From Eubacterium sp. CAG:786 (GTDB lineage: Bacteria > Bacillota > Clostridia > Oscillospirales > Ruminococcaceae): 18,480 nt of DNA. A model generated the notes under the pieces. That model saw only the letters and a program-made list of their open reading frames with translations, was not told the DNA's origin and ran no database searches. Below, in pieces: positions 1 through 6,468 of the stretch; the first letter of the stretch is position 1, and every line of letters begins with the position of its first letter. A program made the position numbers and the translations under genes. The stretch spans positions 1-18,480 of the forward strand of contig HF989387.1 of the NCBI GenBank assembly GCA_000432175.1, written 5' to 3'.

Positions 1-201
1 GCTCTCATCGCACAGCCGCAGCAGAATTTCTTCACCGGAATGCACGATATCCACCGTGCGCAGTACTGCCCCGCTGCGGATAAGCCCGCCGGACTGTTTC
101 AGCCGTATCATCACCCGTCTTGAAATTCCCATTGCCCGCAGGAATACCTGTGCCTGAACGCCGTCAAATTCCTCCGGAATCGTGTATCTGATTTCCCTCA
201 T
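1..201 (-). CDS. RluA-family pseudouridine synthase, N-terminal part
   Basis: Only the first 67 codons are in the window; the gene runs off the left edge. The product begins MREIRYTIPEEF and continues with QVFLRAMGISRRVMIRLKQ, then a GGLIRSGAVLRTVDIVHSG stretch. This resembles the S4-like RNA-binding start of RluA-type rRNA/tRNA pseudouridine synthases of Firmicutes, which read roughly 'L...GISRRLL.RLK..GGI..NG......V..GD'. The catalytic domain with its aspartate lies outside the window, so the call rests on the N-terminal pattern alone. Its ATG overlaps the TGA of the upstream DUF3810-like gene (ATGA), so the two are probably co-transcribed and translationally coupled. Confidence 0.65.
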   Translation of the reverse strand, partial: MREIRYTIPEEFDGVQAQVFLRAMGISRRVMIRLKQSGGLIRSGAVLRTVDIVHSGEEILLRLCDES

Positions 202-1328
202 GACTGCGCCCACTGCTTGTAATAATGCGCCAGAATGAGGTCTGTCACCCTGCCGTAACTTTTCTGTCCGTCTTTCACGCCCTGGGATTTTATGAACCCG
301 TCGTTTATGTTTCCGGCAGTTTCGCTGACTTTCCCCTCGAATGCGGAAATGTACTCGTTTTCAGCCGTGAAATCCCTCCACATGCCATCGGTGGTGTATG
401 CGTTGGCTTCGCGCCAGAGGTCGATATCATAGGCGTAAAGCGAATTAGCGCAGTATTTGTACGCCATCATGTACCCGGAATACCTGAACTCGGGGTATTC
501 GCTGTTAATGCAGGAAAGGTAGGCGAGAAAGTTGCATTCATTCTCGAATGCAATTCCGCGGGAATGTGCACTTTCGTGACTTGCCGTGAACGGCTGGCAG
601 AAATCAGGCTGCTCAGTATTGACGTTGCATTCTGCAAAGAACGGGAAATACATGCCGGTTATCCCAGTATAGCTCCAGTAATATGAAAGCTGCACGGGTT
701 TCTGGCGGCTTATGCTAGTCCACAGGAACGGGTATTCCTCAACGAGCGTCTCATAACCGCTGCCGGTGCGCGAAAGTTCCGTCCAGATGTCCTCGGTAAA
801 TGTCACGCACCCGTTTTCGTCCTCGGTGAGATGCTCGCGTTCCTCCGCTGCGTGGGTTGCAAGGTCCTGGCACACTGCCACCAGGAATTCCGCTGATTTC
901 GGCGAGGTGTCGAGGTCCATCAGCTGTTCCATGGACAGGCGGTAGTAATTCGCGCCGTGCGCAGTCATGTAGACCAGCGCCGCGAATGAAACGAAGCCCG
1001 CGAGGAAACGCCCTGCCTTTATCGCAGTGCTGCGGCGGCTGGCGCTTTTTTTCATTCTTATAATGAACACGACCAGCAGCGCGACGACTGCAGGTATCGC
1101 AAGGACGGCGCAGAGTTCCGTCAGCGAAATGGGGATAAGCGACGTGACGAACCCGACAGGAACAGTGAATATCTTGAAAAGCCCGCGCGAAATAACATAT
1201 TCTGTGAATTCCGGAAACATTGGCAGCAGAAAGTACATAGCCGCCGCAACCACAAGGGGAATGAATATCCATAGCAGTCCGAACAGACGCCGGGGCAGCG
1301 ACTTGTTTTTTTGTTTATCAGCTTTCAT
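198..1328 (-). CDS. DUF3810-like membrane protein with HExxH motif
   Basis: A 376-residue membrane protein. I chose the ATG at 1328 because AGGAGG sits just upstream, and because a consensus promoter at 1356-1384 lies inside the longer open frame and rules out a start further upstream. Hydrophobic segments lie near residues 15-36, 53-92 and 108-125. After these comes a soluble domain with SHESAHSRGIAFENE at 250-264, an HExxH pattern (H251, E252, H255) followed by acidic residues that could complete a zinc site. This arrangement matches DUF3810, a family of predicted membrane-bound metallopeptidase-like proteins; the substrate is unknown. The stop overlaps the start of the RluA-like gene. The family call is fairly firm, peptidase activity is only inferred. 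Confidence 0.82.
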   Translation of the reverse strand: MKADKQKNKSLPRRLFGLLWIFIPLVVAAAMYFLLPMFPEFTEYVISRGLFKIFTVPVGFVTSLIPISLTELCAVLAIPAVVALLVVFIIRMKKSASRRSTAIKAGRFLAGFVSFAALVYMTAHGANYYRLSMEQLMDLDTSPKSAEFLVAVCQDLATHAAEEREHLTEDENGCVTFTEDIWTELSRTGSGYETLVEEYPFLWTSISRQKPVQLSYYWSYTGITGMYFPFFAECNVNTEQPDFCQPFTASHESAHSRGIAFENECNFLAYLSCINSEYPEFRYSGYMMAYKYCANSLYAYDIDLWREANAYTTDGMWRDFTAENEYISAFEGKVSETAGNINDGFIKSQGVKDGQKSYGRVTDLILAHYYKQWAQS

Positions 1329-1355
1329 TCTTGCCTCCTGTGTTGATATACTATA

Positions 1356-1384
1356 ATTATACTGAAATCTGCGCAGTTCGTCAA
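1356..1384 (-). promoter_or_regulatory. Sigma-A type promoter of the DUF3810-like gene
   Basis: On the minus strand TTGACG (1384-1379) and TATAAT (1361-1356) are separated by 17 bases, and the ATG at 1328 follows with AGGAGG before it. This supports the short start of the gene. Confidence 0.75.
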
Positions 1385-1494
1385 GTGTTTTATCACAGAC
1401 CCGCGGTTCGTTCTGCACGAATGGCTCTGTAATCGGCTTTTCGATGATTATTCAGGAAAAGTCAAAAAATATTTGTTTTTTTTCAAAAAAACGC

Positions 1495-1523
1495 TTGACA
1501 AAAGAAATATTCTGTGATATAAT
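1495..1523 (+). promoter_or_regulatory. Consensus promoter of the tRNA-Leu operon
   Basis: TTGACA (1495-1500) and TATAAT (1518-1523) are separated by exactly 17 bases, a perfect housekeeping promoter. A CGTCG...CGACG leader hairpin can form between about 1532 and 1557, ahead of the first tRNA. Confidence 0.88.
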
Positions 1524-1565
1524 AATACAGTCGTCGGGAGTGAGAACGAACGACGGAAAATAAAT

Positions 1566-1650
1566 GCGGGTGTGCTGGAACTGGCAGACAGGCACGTTTG
1601 AGGTGCGTGTGTTGTATGACATACGGGTTCAAGTCCCGTCACCCGCACCA
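1566..1650 (+). tRNA. trnL: tRNA-Leu (GAG)
   Basis: The acceptor stem GCGGGTG (1566-1572) pairs with CACCCGC (1640-1646) and is followed by A and an encoded CCA. The anticodon stem CACGT/GCGTG encloses the loop TTGAGGT, giving anticodon GAG. A class II long variable arm and a GGTTCAAGTCC T-arm are present. It is the first gene of a two-tRNA transcript. Its T-arm and 3' end differ from the element's integration core by only one base over the tRNA-derived part. Confidence 0.95.
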
Positions 1651-1739
1651 CTCCAGATTGCGAATGTGGTTTGGCTCGAGTTTTTCCAGGAGCTTACTTC
1701 TGGTGTTTCTGGCGAGTTCAATTCAGAAACGATTTATAC

Positions 1740-1826
1740 GCAGGTGTGGCGGAATTGGCAGACGCGCTAGCTTCAGGTGCTAGTGATCGCAAGGTCATGT
1801 GGGTTCAAGTCCCGTCACCTGCACCA
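1740..1826 (+). tRNA. trnL: tRNA-Leu (CAG), integration target
   Basis: GCAGGTG (1740-1746) pairs with CACCTGC (1816-1822), followed by A and an encoded CCA. The anticodon loop TTCAGGT gives CAG, and the gene closely resembles the E. coli Leu(CAG) layout with a long variable arm. The last 25 bases belong to the 27-bp repeat that bounds the mobile element, so the tRNA stays intact because the element carries a copy of its 3' end. Confidence 0.95.
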
Positions 1827-1828
1827 AA
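1802..1828 (+). repeat. attL core, 27-bp direct repeat
   Basis: Starts GGTTCAAGTCC and ends GCACCAAA. It is identical to 8901-8927 and covers the T-arm, acceptor 3' strand and CCA of tRNA-Leu(CAG) plus two further A residues. Identity ends at 1801/8900 and 1829/8928. Confidence 0.92.
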
Positions 1829-1836
1829 ACAAAGAC

Positions 1837-1876
1837 GGCTTAACAAGGCGGAAACGCAGTGTTAAGCCATTTTCTT
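1837..1876 (+). terminator. Element-borne terminator behind the tRNA
   Basis: GGCTTAACA (1837-1845) and TGTTAAGCC (1860-1868) form a perfect 9-bp stem, followed by ATTTTCTTT. It lies 10 bases after the tRNA CCA but inside the element, so the element supplies a new 3' end for the tRNA transcript. Confidence 0.8.
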
Positions 1877-1950
1877 TATGCAATGCTATTATGCCCACGT
1901 GTGAATTATCCCGGCTTTTCGGGACAAAAAACGCCCTTTTATAGGGCTGA

Positions 1951-1980
1951 TACAGCACAAATACAGCACGGATACAGCAC
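1951..1980 (+). repeat. Candidate integrase arm-type sites, left (3 x TACAGCAC)
   Basis: TACAGCAC occurs at 1951, 1962 and 1973, an exact 11-bp period, about 125-150 bp inside attL. The same octamer recurs at the right end. Helically phased repeats near both ends of an element with an N-terminal arm-binding integrase fit arm-type sites; binding itself is inferred. Confidence 0.65.
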
Positions 1981-2046
1981 GCCTAAACGCCTGAAATATA
2001 AGAGAGCCGCCCCGATTATGGAGTGGCTCTTTTTCTTTTTGTGCAG

Positions 2047-2274
2047 CTATGCTACTATGCTATGCTTTTCCACCAGCCAGCCAAGAGTAACATTACAGCG
2101 TTTGCATACACGAAGCAATTCATCAATACGCCACTTGCTTGGATTGGACATCCGGTCATAGAAAGTCTGCAAAGGCATTCCTATCAGTTCTGCGATACCT
2201 TTGCAACTATAGATATGGAACTCTGTTGCTGCAAGCCTTATGTTGTCGTTAATTAGCGACATCTCTGTATTCAA
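2047..2274 (-). CDS. Small helix-turn-helix protein (XRE/Cro- or excisionase-like)
   Basis: A 75-residue protein if it starts at TTG 2274, which has GAGGTG six bases upstream. GTG 2283 and ATG 2262 are in-frame alternatives with poorer spacing. Residues around CKGIAELIGMPLQTFYDRMS form a plausible helix-turn-helix, followed by KWRIDELLRVCKRCNVTLGWL, the C-terminal helices typical of small Cro/XRE folds. It is the gene nearest attL and faces the tRNA, a place often held by excisionase or a control protein. I cannot tell regulator from recombination directionality factor. An inverted repeat at 2302-2345 in its upstream region could be its operator. Confidence 0.68.
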   Translation of the reverse strand: MNTEMSLINDNIRLAATEFHIYSCKGIAELIGMPLQTFYDRMSNPSKWRIDELLRVCKRCNVTLGWLVEKHSIVA

Positions 2275-2301
2275 ATTGTTCACCTCACAGTATTATTTTT
2301 T

Positions 2302-2345
2302 ACGGCATATTTATACCGTTTGCATAATACGCATGGTTATGCCGT
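2302..2345. promoter_or_regulatory. Inverted repeat upstream of the small HTH gene
   Basis: ACGGCATA (2302-2309) and TATGCCGT (2338-2345) are perfect inverted copies, and CGGCATATTTATACCG (2303-2318) is itself an imperfect palindrome. They lie just upstream of the minus-strand HTH gene and are candidate operators. The rest of 2284-2662 holds no gene I can support; small open frames there lack ribosome binding sites and recognisable products. Confidence 0.42.
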
Positions 2346-2474
2346 TTATAAGGCTACAGGTACAAAAGCTGATAACTATGCGGGTTGCAGGCACTATACC
2401 TCTATTTGCTCATATACGCTCTTGTATGGCATTTTACCACTTATTCGACTGTTTACCCTACCGATGTTCCAAGT

Positions 2475-2528
2475 GGGCAAATTGGGGCAAAAATCGGGGT
2501 GTCTGGGGCAATATCAATTATCTTGATA
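2475..2528 (+). other. Candidate replication origin: G-rich iterons plus nick-like motif
   Basis: GGGCAA or GGGGCAA occurs at 2475, 2484 and 2505, with a related GGGGTG at 2496, spaced about 9-12 bp. Seven bases further lies TTATCTTGATA (2518-2528), identical to the core I recall around the nick site of pC194/pUB110-family rolling-circle plasmids. TATCAA and TTGATA form a 6-bp stem there with a TTATC loop. The element encodes a HUH Rep, so a double-strand origin is plausible. No experiment or alignment backs this. Confidence 0.45.
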
Positions 2529-2662
2529 CAATATGAAGTATATTAAAATTTCAATATGCAATATAGTGTACCGGGGTATTCTGGCTATGCCCTTGCGCTT
2601 TGAATGCTGCAAGTCTTATGTCAGATTACATAATCTTACAGGGGCGGTGGAGTACCCTATAT

Positions 2663-2697
2663 GTAACAAAAGCCCCCACTCTTTCGAATAGGGGCTT
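2663..2697 (-). terminator. Terminator of the secreted SH3b gene
   Basis: Read on the minus strand, AAGCCCC (2697-2691) pairs with GGGGCTT (2676-2670) and is followed by a T-rich tail (TTTTGTTA). It lies just past the TGA at 2724. Confidence 0.75.
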
Positions 2698-2723
2698 GGT
2701 TGTTGCTTGTAGTACCCTCTGGG

Positions 2724-4007
2724 TCAACCTACCTTTACAAGGGTTGCGCCGCGACAGATGACAAGGTCGCCTGCGTTCAGCGTGATTGTCTTCGGGGTCA
2801 GGCTTGCGGGCTGCTTGTTGCTCTTAAGCATATCCTTGTGAATACCGTCATACGGGGTGCCGTTCTTGTCGAATTCCCACCAGAACTTCATCCAGAGGTC
2901 AGGGTCGCTGTCGGGTGCGAGAGAGGTGTCGCTGTACAGGAATTTACCTGTTGCTACGATGTTTCTTGTGGTTGTGCGACAGCTACCATCACCGAGCTGT
3001 CTGTAGGTCACGGTTTCTATGTTGGCGTAGTCGCCTACTTTGTATATCCATGCGCCGTCGTCCCATGTGTCAAAACGCTCAGTATCGGGGTCTACTACTA
3101 CCTTGTACTTGCCTGCTTCTATGCCGTAGCCAGTACCCTTTGCTGTTACAAGGGAGGACTGCTGAAGTTCAGTGCCGTAAACCTTATTCGGGTCTAAGGC
3201 GGCGCCGCGGTAGGTGATGGTGCCGTTCTTTGCGGGTGCCATTACCAGATTGCGGGCTATTATCTTTTCTCCCTTGCCGAGGTAGAAAATCTCTCCCTTG
3301 GTGTAGATGCCGTATTCTCTCAGCTTGCCGTTTGTGCCGTAGATGTCGATGGTAGGGCGTCTGTCGGTCGGATACTGAATTCTCTCATAGTTGCCGTCTG
3401 CAAGGTCTCCTACGATGCAGTACCAGCCGTAGGGAATGTCCTTGCCGCCTACTGCGGTGAGCTTTTTCTTGGTGAAGCAGTACCCTTCGTTCATTTCAGG
3501 CAGGGACTCAAGGGTCATCTCACAGTCTACGAATACATAACCCCAGCCATCACCAACGTTTTCTACGAAAGGACCGAGTTCAGGGTAGCCGTTCTCCCCG
3601 GGGCCGTACTTGTCTTCGGGGTACTGGGTGTTGGTGGTTGTTTTATTTGTTTTGATGCTTGTGCCGGGCTTGGTCTTGGTTACGCTTGTAATCAGGACGT
3701 AGTACCCGTTGTTGAGCTTGAAGTACCCTGTGTTCGTCTTGCCTACTACTGTCAGCTTTACGCCCTTCTTATATGTCTTTACTACCTTGCTGGTGCTGGT
3801 TGCGCCGCTGCGTACCTTTACTTTGTTTTTGCTTGTGTAGCGCGTGAGGGGCTTGCTGTACTTGGTGTCCTTCCATGTCTTTGTTGTGGTCGCTGCTGTG
3901 GTGCTTGCGGTCGTGGTCGCAGCGACTGCTGGCGTTGCTGCCATCGGCGCGGTTGTTGCCATTGTCGCTGTGATGAGTGTTGCTGCTAGGATTGTTTTCA
4001 GTTTCAT
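2724..4007 (-). CDS. Secreted SH3b-domain protein, element cargo
   Basis: A 427-residue protein starting at ATG 4007, preceded by GGAAGG at good spacing. Residues 1-30 form a Sec signal peptide ending in an Ala-rich AVAA region, followed by a Thr/Ala linker. A bacterial SH3 domain (about 56-108) contains KVRSGATSTSKVVKTYKKG and GYFKLNNGYYVLI. A Thr/Lys linker leads to two related beta-rich modules. In the first, IPYGWYCIVGD leads to FYLGKGEKIIARNL (about 188-255). In the second, IEAGKYKVVVDPD leads to ITLNAGDLVICRGATL (about 296-424). It has its own consensus promoter and terminator and is divergent from the XRE gene. SH3b suggests binding to peptidoglycan or the cell surface; no catalytic domain is recognised. 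It is the only obvious host-directed cargo. Confidence 0.83.
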   Translation of the reverse strand: MKLKTILAATLITATMATTAPMAATPAVAATTTASTTAATTTKTWKDTKYSKPLTRYTSKNKVKVRSGATSTSKVVKTYKKGVKLTVVGKTNTGYFKLNNGYYVLITSVTKTKPGTSIKTNKTTTNTQYPEDKYGPGENGYPELGPFVENVGDGWGYVFVDCEMTLESLPEMNEGYCFTKKKLTAVGGKDIPYGWYCIVGDLADGNYERIQYPTDRRPTIDIYGTNGKLREYGIYTKGEIFYLGKGEKIIARNLVMAPAKNGTITYRGAALDPNKVYGTELQQSSLVTAKGTGYGIEAGKYKVVVDPDTERFDTWDDGAWIYKVGDYANIETVTYRQLGDGSCRTTTRNIVATGKFLYSDTSLAPDSDPDLWMKFWWEFDKNGTPYDGIHKDMLKSNKQPASLTPKTITLNAGDLVICRGATLVKVG

Positions 4008-4050
4008 TTGATTACCTTCCTTAGTTATATAATAAAAAGTGCCAAGAACC

Positions 4051-4079
4051 ATTATACAACAATACTTCCCCGTTGTCAA
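4051..4079 (-). promoter_or_regulatory. Consensus promoter of the SH3b cargo gene
   Basis: On the minus strand TTGACA (4079-4074) and TATAAT (4056-4051) are 17 bases apart, a perfect match to the housekeeping consensus, about 45 bases before the start codon. It suggests strong expression from the integrated state unless repressed. Confidence 0.87.
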
Positions 4080-4171
4080 GTCAAGAAATACCATCATGCA
4101 AGATATTTATACTTTTGAGAAACTATTTTATAATTACGATATGATTTTAGTTACGCGAAAGCGAGGACGAA

Positions 4172-4462
4172 ATGGATATTGGTGAAAAGATAGCATACTA
4201 TCGTACATTATCAGGTTTTACACAGGTTGAAGTTGCAAAGGCGATAGGAATAACAAGAAGTGCCGTTAATAGCTGGGAGATGGGTCAGTCAGTACCACAA
4301 ATCAAGCATGTTGTCGCCTTGGCTGAATTGTTTAAAATAAGCGTTGACACTCTTGTAATCGGCGATGATGCACGGACATTAATTGATATAAGCGGGCTAG
4401 ATAGTGAGCAGCAAGCGTTAGTGTTGCAGCTTGTACGCTGCCTGGGTAAATCTCAAACCTAA
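4172..4462 (+). CDS. XRE-family HTH regulator
   Basis: A 96-residue protein with GAGGA before its ATG. Residues 4-60 form a classic XRE/lambda-Cro type domain: IAYYRTLSGFTQVEVAKAIG is followed by ITRSAVNSWEMGQSVPQIKH and LAELFKISVDTLVIG. The remaining 35 residues form a short helical tail, so it lacks a peptidase or sensor domain and is the size of a simple repressor. It is divergent from the SH3b gene across a 164-bp gap and precedes the replication genes, so it probably controls element genes. It is followed by a clear terminator. The target operators are not identified. Confidence 0.87.
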   Translation: MDIGEKIAYYRTLSGFTQVEVAKAIGITRSAVNSWEMGQSVPQIKHVVALAELFKISVDTLVIGDDARTLIDISGLDSEQQALVLQLVRCLGKSQT

Positions 4463-4473
4463 TAGAGTATATA

Positions 4474-4504
4474 CTGTCACCGGAATAGGTGGCAGTTTTT
4501 TTAT
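4474..4504 (+). terminator. Terminator after the XRE gene
   Basis: CTGTCACC (4474-4481) and GGTGGCAG (4488-4495) pair with one G-U wobble around a six-base loop, followed by a run of seven T. Confidence 0.82.
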
Positions 4505-4526
4505 GCAAAAATATAATAATTAGCTT

Positions 4527-4580
4527 AATATAGCCCAAAAGCCCTTGTTTATCTTGAATAATCAGGGGCTATATTTTTTG
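4527..4580 (+). other. Hairpin with nick-like motif in its loop
   Basis: AATATAGCCC (4527-4536) and GGGCTATATT (4566-4575) form a perfect 10-bp stem, and TTATCTTGA (4549-4557) lies in the 29-base loop. A nick motif exposed in a hairpin loop is the classic layout of a rolling-circle double-strand origin. The T-run after the stem would also suit a terminator, but the preceding gene already has one 25 bases upstream. Confidence 0.5.
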
Positions 4581-4641
4581 CTTGGTTTTAGGATAATTAT
4601 TTTTTTGTAAGGTGCAACAAAAGCAGTTAATATTTAGCGAT

Positions 4642-4750
4642 ATTTGTTTGTTCGGTGAGGGGAATAGGAACTAAATAGCTCAAAAATAAACCCAAAATTC
4701 ACTGAATTTAGCTCCGTACAAGGACGAAAAAGGGTGTTAAACAAACAAAT
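4642..4750 (+). other. Nested inverted repeats in the leader of the 222-aa gene
   Basis: ATTTGTTTGTT (4642-4652) is the perfect complement of AACAAACAAAT (4740-4750). Inside it, GGAACTAAAT (4667-4676) pairs with ATTTAGCTCC (4706-4715) with one mismatch. Together they would fold the whole 109 bases before the 222-aa gene. This could be an origin component, such as a single-strand origin, or a regulatory leader. Confidence 0.42.
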
Positions 4751-4767
4751 GAAAGGGGATATTAACT

Positions 4768-5436
4768 ATGAATGTTCTGTTCATAAAGAAATTACTGGAG
4801 TACCGAAGTAGGATTTTACAGCGGCTGCGGGAGCTGAAAGCGGCGAAGAAAGAAAACACACAGGAGTATGCACAGCTTGTGCTTGTTATTACGCGCCTGA
4901 ACCAGATGAGGGATTATGTTGTGTATGGCGATTGGGCACGTAAGACCACACGTGATAAGTATGTATTTTGGATATCATGTGATTTTAACTACACGCTTGC
5001 AGCTACCAAGTTTAAAACTAGTGAGCAGTGTATCCGAGTATTAGTCTCAAGGGCTGATACAATGCTTTACCAAATAATGGATAAACCCATGCAGCATATC
5101 ATGGACGGTAATATAATTGATGGCTGGATTGAGTTTTGCATCAACATCAATCGACTTGATGCCAATGAGCTGTATGGTCGCCCAATACTAACCATAATCC
5201 CAAAGCCAACCGATTTAGACCTTTGTTTTTCATTGGAGGATTGCAAGGAAGAACTAAAGTTTCTGCGTATGCACAATACATACGAGATACGCAAGCAAAT
5301 GAAAACGCTTGATGTACAAAAGTTGTCATATCTTATTGCGTTAGGCTCTCTCAACGACCCCGCGTATTTGGAGGAGAGGAAGAAGTTAATTAAATCAATA
5401 TTAAGACTTAATAACGCAAAGCCACCCAAGCAGTAA
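4768..5436 (+). CDS. Unknown 222-aa element protein with HTH-like centre
   Basis: I do not recognise the family. The start is supported by AAAGGGG eight bases before the ATG. The N-terminus (residues 5-50) is charged and helical (LRELKAAKKENTQEYAQLVL). Residues 70-105 (FNYTLAATKFKTSEQCIRVLVSRADTML) look like a helix-turn-helix of the sigma-region-4 kind found in phage and plasmid control proteins. The C-terminal part has no signal peptide, membrane segment or metal motif. It sits alone between structured DNA at 4527-4750 and another hairpin region before rep, so a role in replication control or origin binding is reasonable but unproven. Confidence 0.78.
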   Translation: MNVLFIKKLLEYRSRILQRLRELKAAKKENTQEYAQLVLVITRLNQMRDYVVYGDWARKTTRDKYVFWISCDFNYTLAATKFKTSEQCIRVLVSRADTMLYQIMDKPMQHIMDGNIIDGWIEFCININRLDANELYGRPILTIIPKPTDLDLCFSLEDCKEELKFLRMHNTYEIRKQMKTLDVQKLSYLIALGSLNDPAYLEERKKLIKSILRLNNAKPPKQ

Positions 5437-5451
5437 GATGTTTAGATATTC

Positions 5452-5481
5452 GCATAACCCGCATAGTGGTGCGGGTTATGC
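5452..5481. repeat. Perfect 12-bp inverted repeat between the unknown gene and rep
   Basis: GCATAACCCGCA (5452-5463) and TGCGGGTTATGC (5470-5481) enclose a TAGTGG loop. There is no T-run, so it is a weak candidate for a terminator. Its place 225 bp before rep suits an origin hairpin or an mRNA structure. The 268-bp gap 5437-5705 holds no gene I can support. Confidence 0.6.
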
Positions 5482-5574
5482 CATATAGAGTGTTAGCAAT
5501 ACGGATTAATACTGAGAGCATTGGTATATATACAGTAGCTTGTGTTAGCTATGTCAGCCAGACAATCTGGTTAG

Positions 5575-5634
5575 CTTATCTTGAAAATAGAGTGACCTAG
5601 CGGCATAAGGCAGCCCGACATTTGCCGAGCTGCC
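5575..5634 (+). other. Third nick-like motif and hairpin upstream of rep
   Basis: CTTATCTTGA (5575-5584) repeats the pC194-like nick core. It is followed by GGCAGC (5609-5614) and GCTGCC (5629-5634), which form a 6-bp stem extended past one mismatch. It lies about 120 bp before the rep ATG and is a candidate double-strand origin. Confidence 0.42.
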
Positions 5635-5705
5635 TACATTAATATTTAACTTAATAATGAAACAACTCCACAAAGTTTTTTCTACTGAGGAATGAAGGAC
5701 GGCTA

Positions 5706-6467
5706 ATGATTAATAACGGTGAAAGAAAATATAAGGTGACAGAAGGCATAGAAACAGTATCGGTTACAAGCTGTTATGCTAATGCTAACAATAAAAAAGG
5801 GACTATAAAGAAACTTGACAAAGATACTTATGTCGTGTTGCGTACAGGCGAGGTAAGGCGATACAACAGTAAATCCAAGGAGGAAGAACACAACGAAGAA
5901 GTAGCAAGAAAGCTATCAATGCTTAGAGAAATTATTAGAGCTAATGTTAGAAGCGAGAAAGACTTTTTCGCTGTGCTTACCTATTCATGCAAACAGACAG
6001 ATTGTGTAAAAATGCAAGAGGATATAGAGAAGTGCATTCGCCGTTTACGGAGTAACCACAAAATGCAATATATTGCCATTCCAGAACTGCAACGTTGCGG
6101 CAAATGGCATATTCATCTTCTAATTTGTGATTTGGACGATGGGGATGTTATAACATCCCGAGAATTGAAGAAAGCATGGGAGTGTGGGCGTGTATATATT
6201 CGACCAGTACGCGATACTAATGCGGTATCGCTCTACCTCTCTGAAAACCATGGACACAAAAGAATTATGCGGCGGAGCTATCCAGCAAATATGCGCTTGT
6301 ATAGGTGCAGTCGCGGGATTAAACGACCAGCCACAAGCATAATGGGTAGCAATAACGTAAAGAAAGTTGTGCGTGGTTGTAAGACGTTATTCCGGCGCCG
6401 ATATAAGTCTGCCGATGGTTATTGGCATAGTATTGCAGTATATCAAAAAAACAGAACGGAGGATTAA
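5706..6467 (+). CDS. HUH rolling-circle replication initiator (Rep)
   Basis: A 253-residue protein with AAGGA six bases before the ATG. Three motifs stand in the order of HUH endonucleases: FFAVLTYS (87-94), KWHIHLLICD (133-142) with the two metal-binding histidines H135 and H137, and VSLYLSENHGHK (174-185) with Y177 as likely nicking tyrosine. A later LYRCSRGIKRP (198-208) is typical of the Firmicutes ORF2/G2P-like Rep group. Such proteins nick one strand at the origin, stay linked to the 5' end and prime rolling-circle replication. The lysine often seen a few residues after the tyrosine is absent at the usual place (SEN). The gene directly precedes the GGCT-like gene with a one-base gap. 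A mobilisation role cannot be excluded. Confidence 0.85.
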   Translation: MINNGERKYKVTEGIETVSVTSCYANANNKKGTIKKLDKDTYVVLRTGEVRRYNSKSKEEEHNEEVARKLSMLREIIRANVRSEKDFFAVLTYSCKQTDCVKMQEDIEKCIRRLRSNHKMQYIAIPELQRCGKWHIHLLICDLDDGDVITSRELKKAWECGRVYIRPVRDTNAVSLYLSENHGHKRIMRRSYPANMRLYRCSRGIKRPATSIMGSNNVKKVVRGCKTLFRRRYKSADGYWHSIAVYQKNRTED

Positions 6468-6468
6468 C

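Noticed and set aside
225..686. Open frames on the plus strand inside the DUF3810-like gene (also 857-1063, 1027-1356)
   Set aside because: They are antisense to a gene with promoter, ribosome site and conserved HExxH motif, and their products look like no protein family.
1951..1980. TACAGCAC copies as a small CRISPR array
   Set aside because: Units are 8 bp with 3-bp gaps, there are no spacers of protospacer length and no cas genes; an 11-bp phase fits protein binding instead.
1859..2536. Several short plus-strand frames between attL and the SH3b terminator
   Set aside because: They overlap the TACAGCAC repeats, the antisense of the HTH gene and the iteron region, lack ribosome sites and have unrecognisable products.
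5706..6467. The HUH protein as a conjugative relaxase
   Set aside because: It lacks the usual relaxase length and C-terminal domains, no coupling protein or accessory mob gene is nearby, and the SRGI tail fits replication proteins. A mobilising side role is not excluded.
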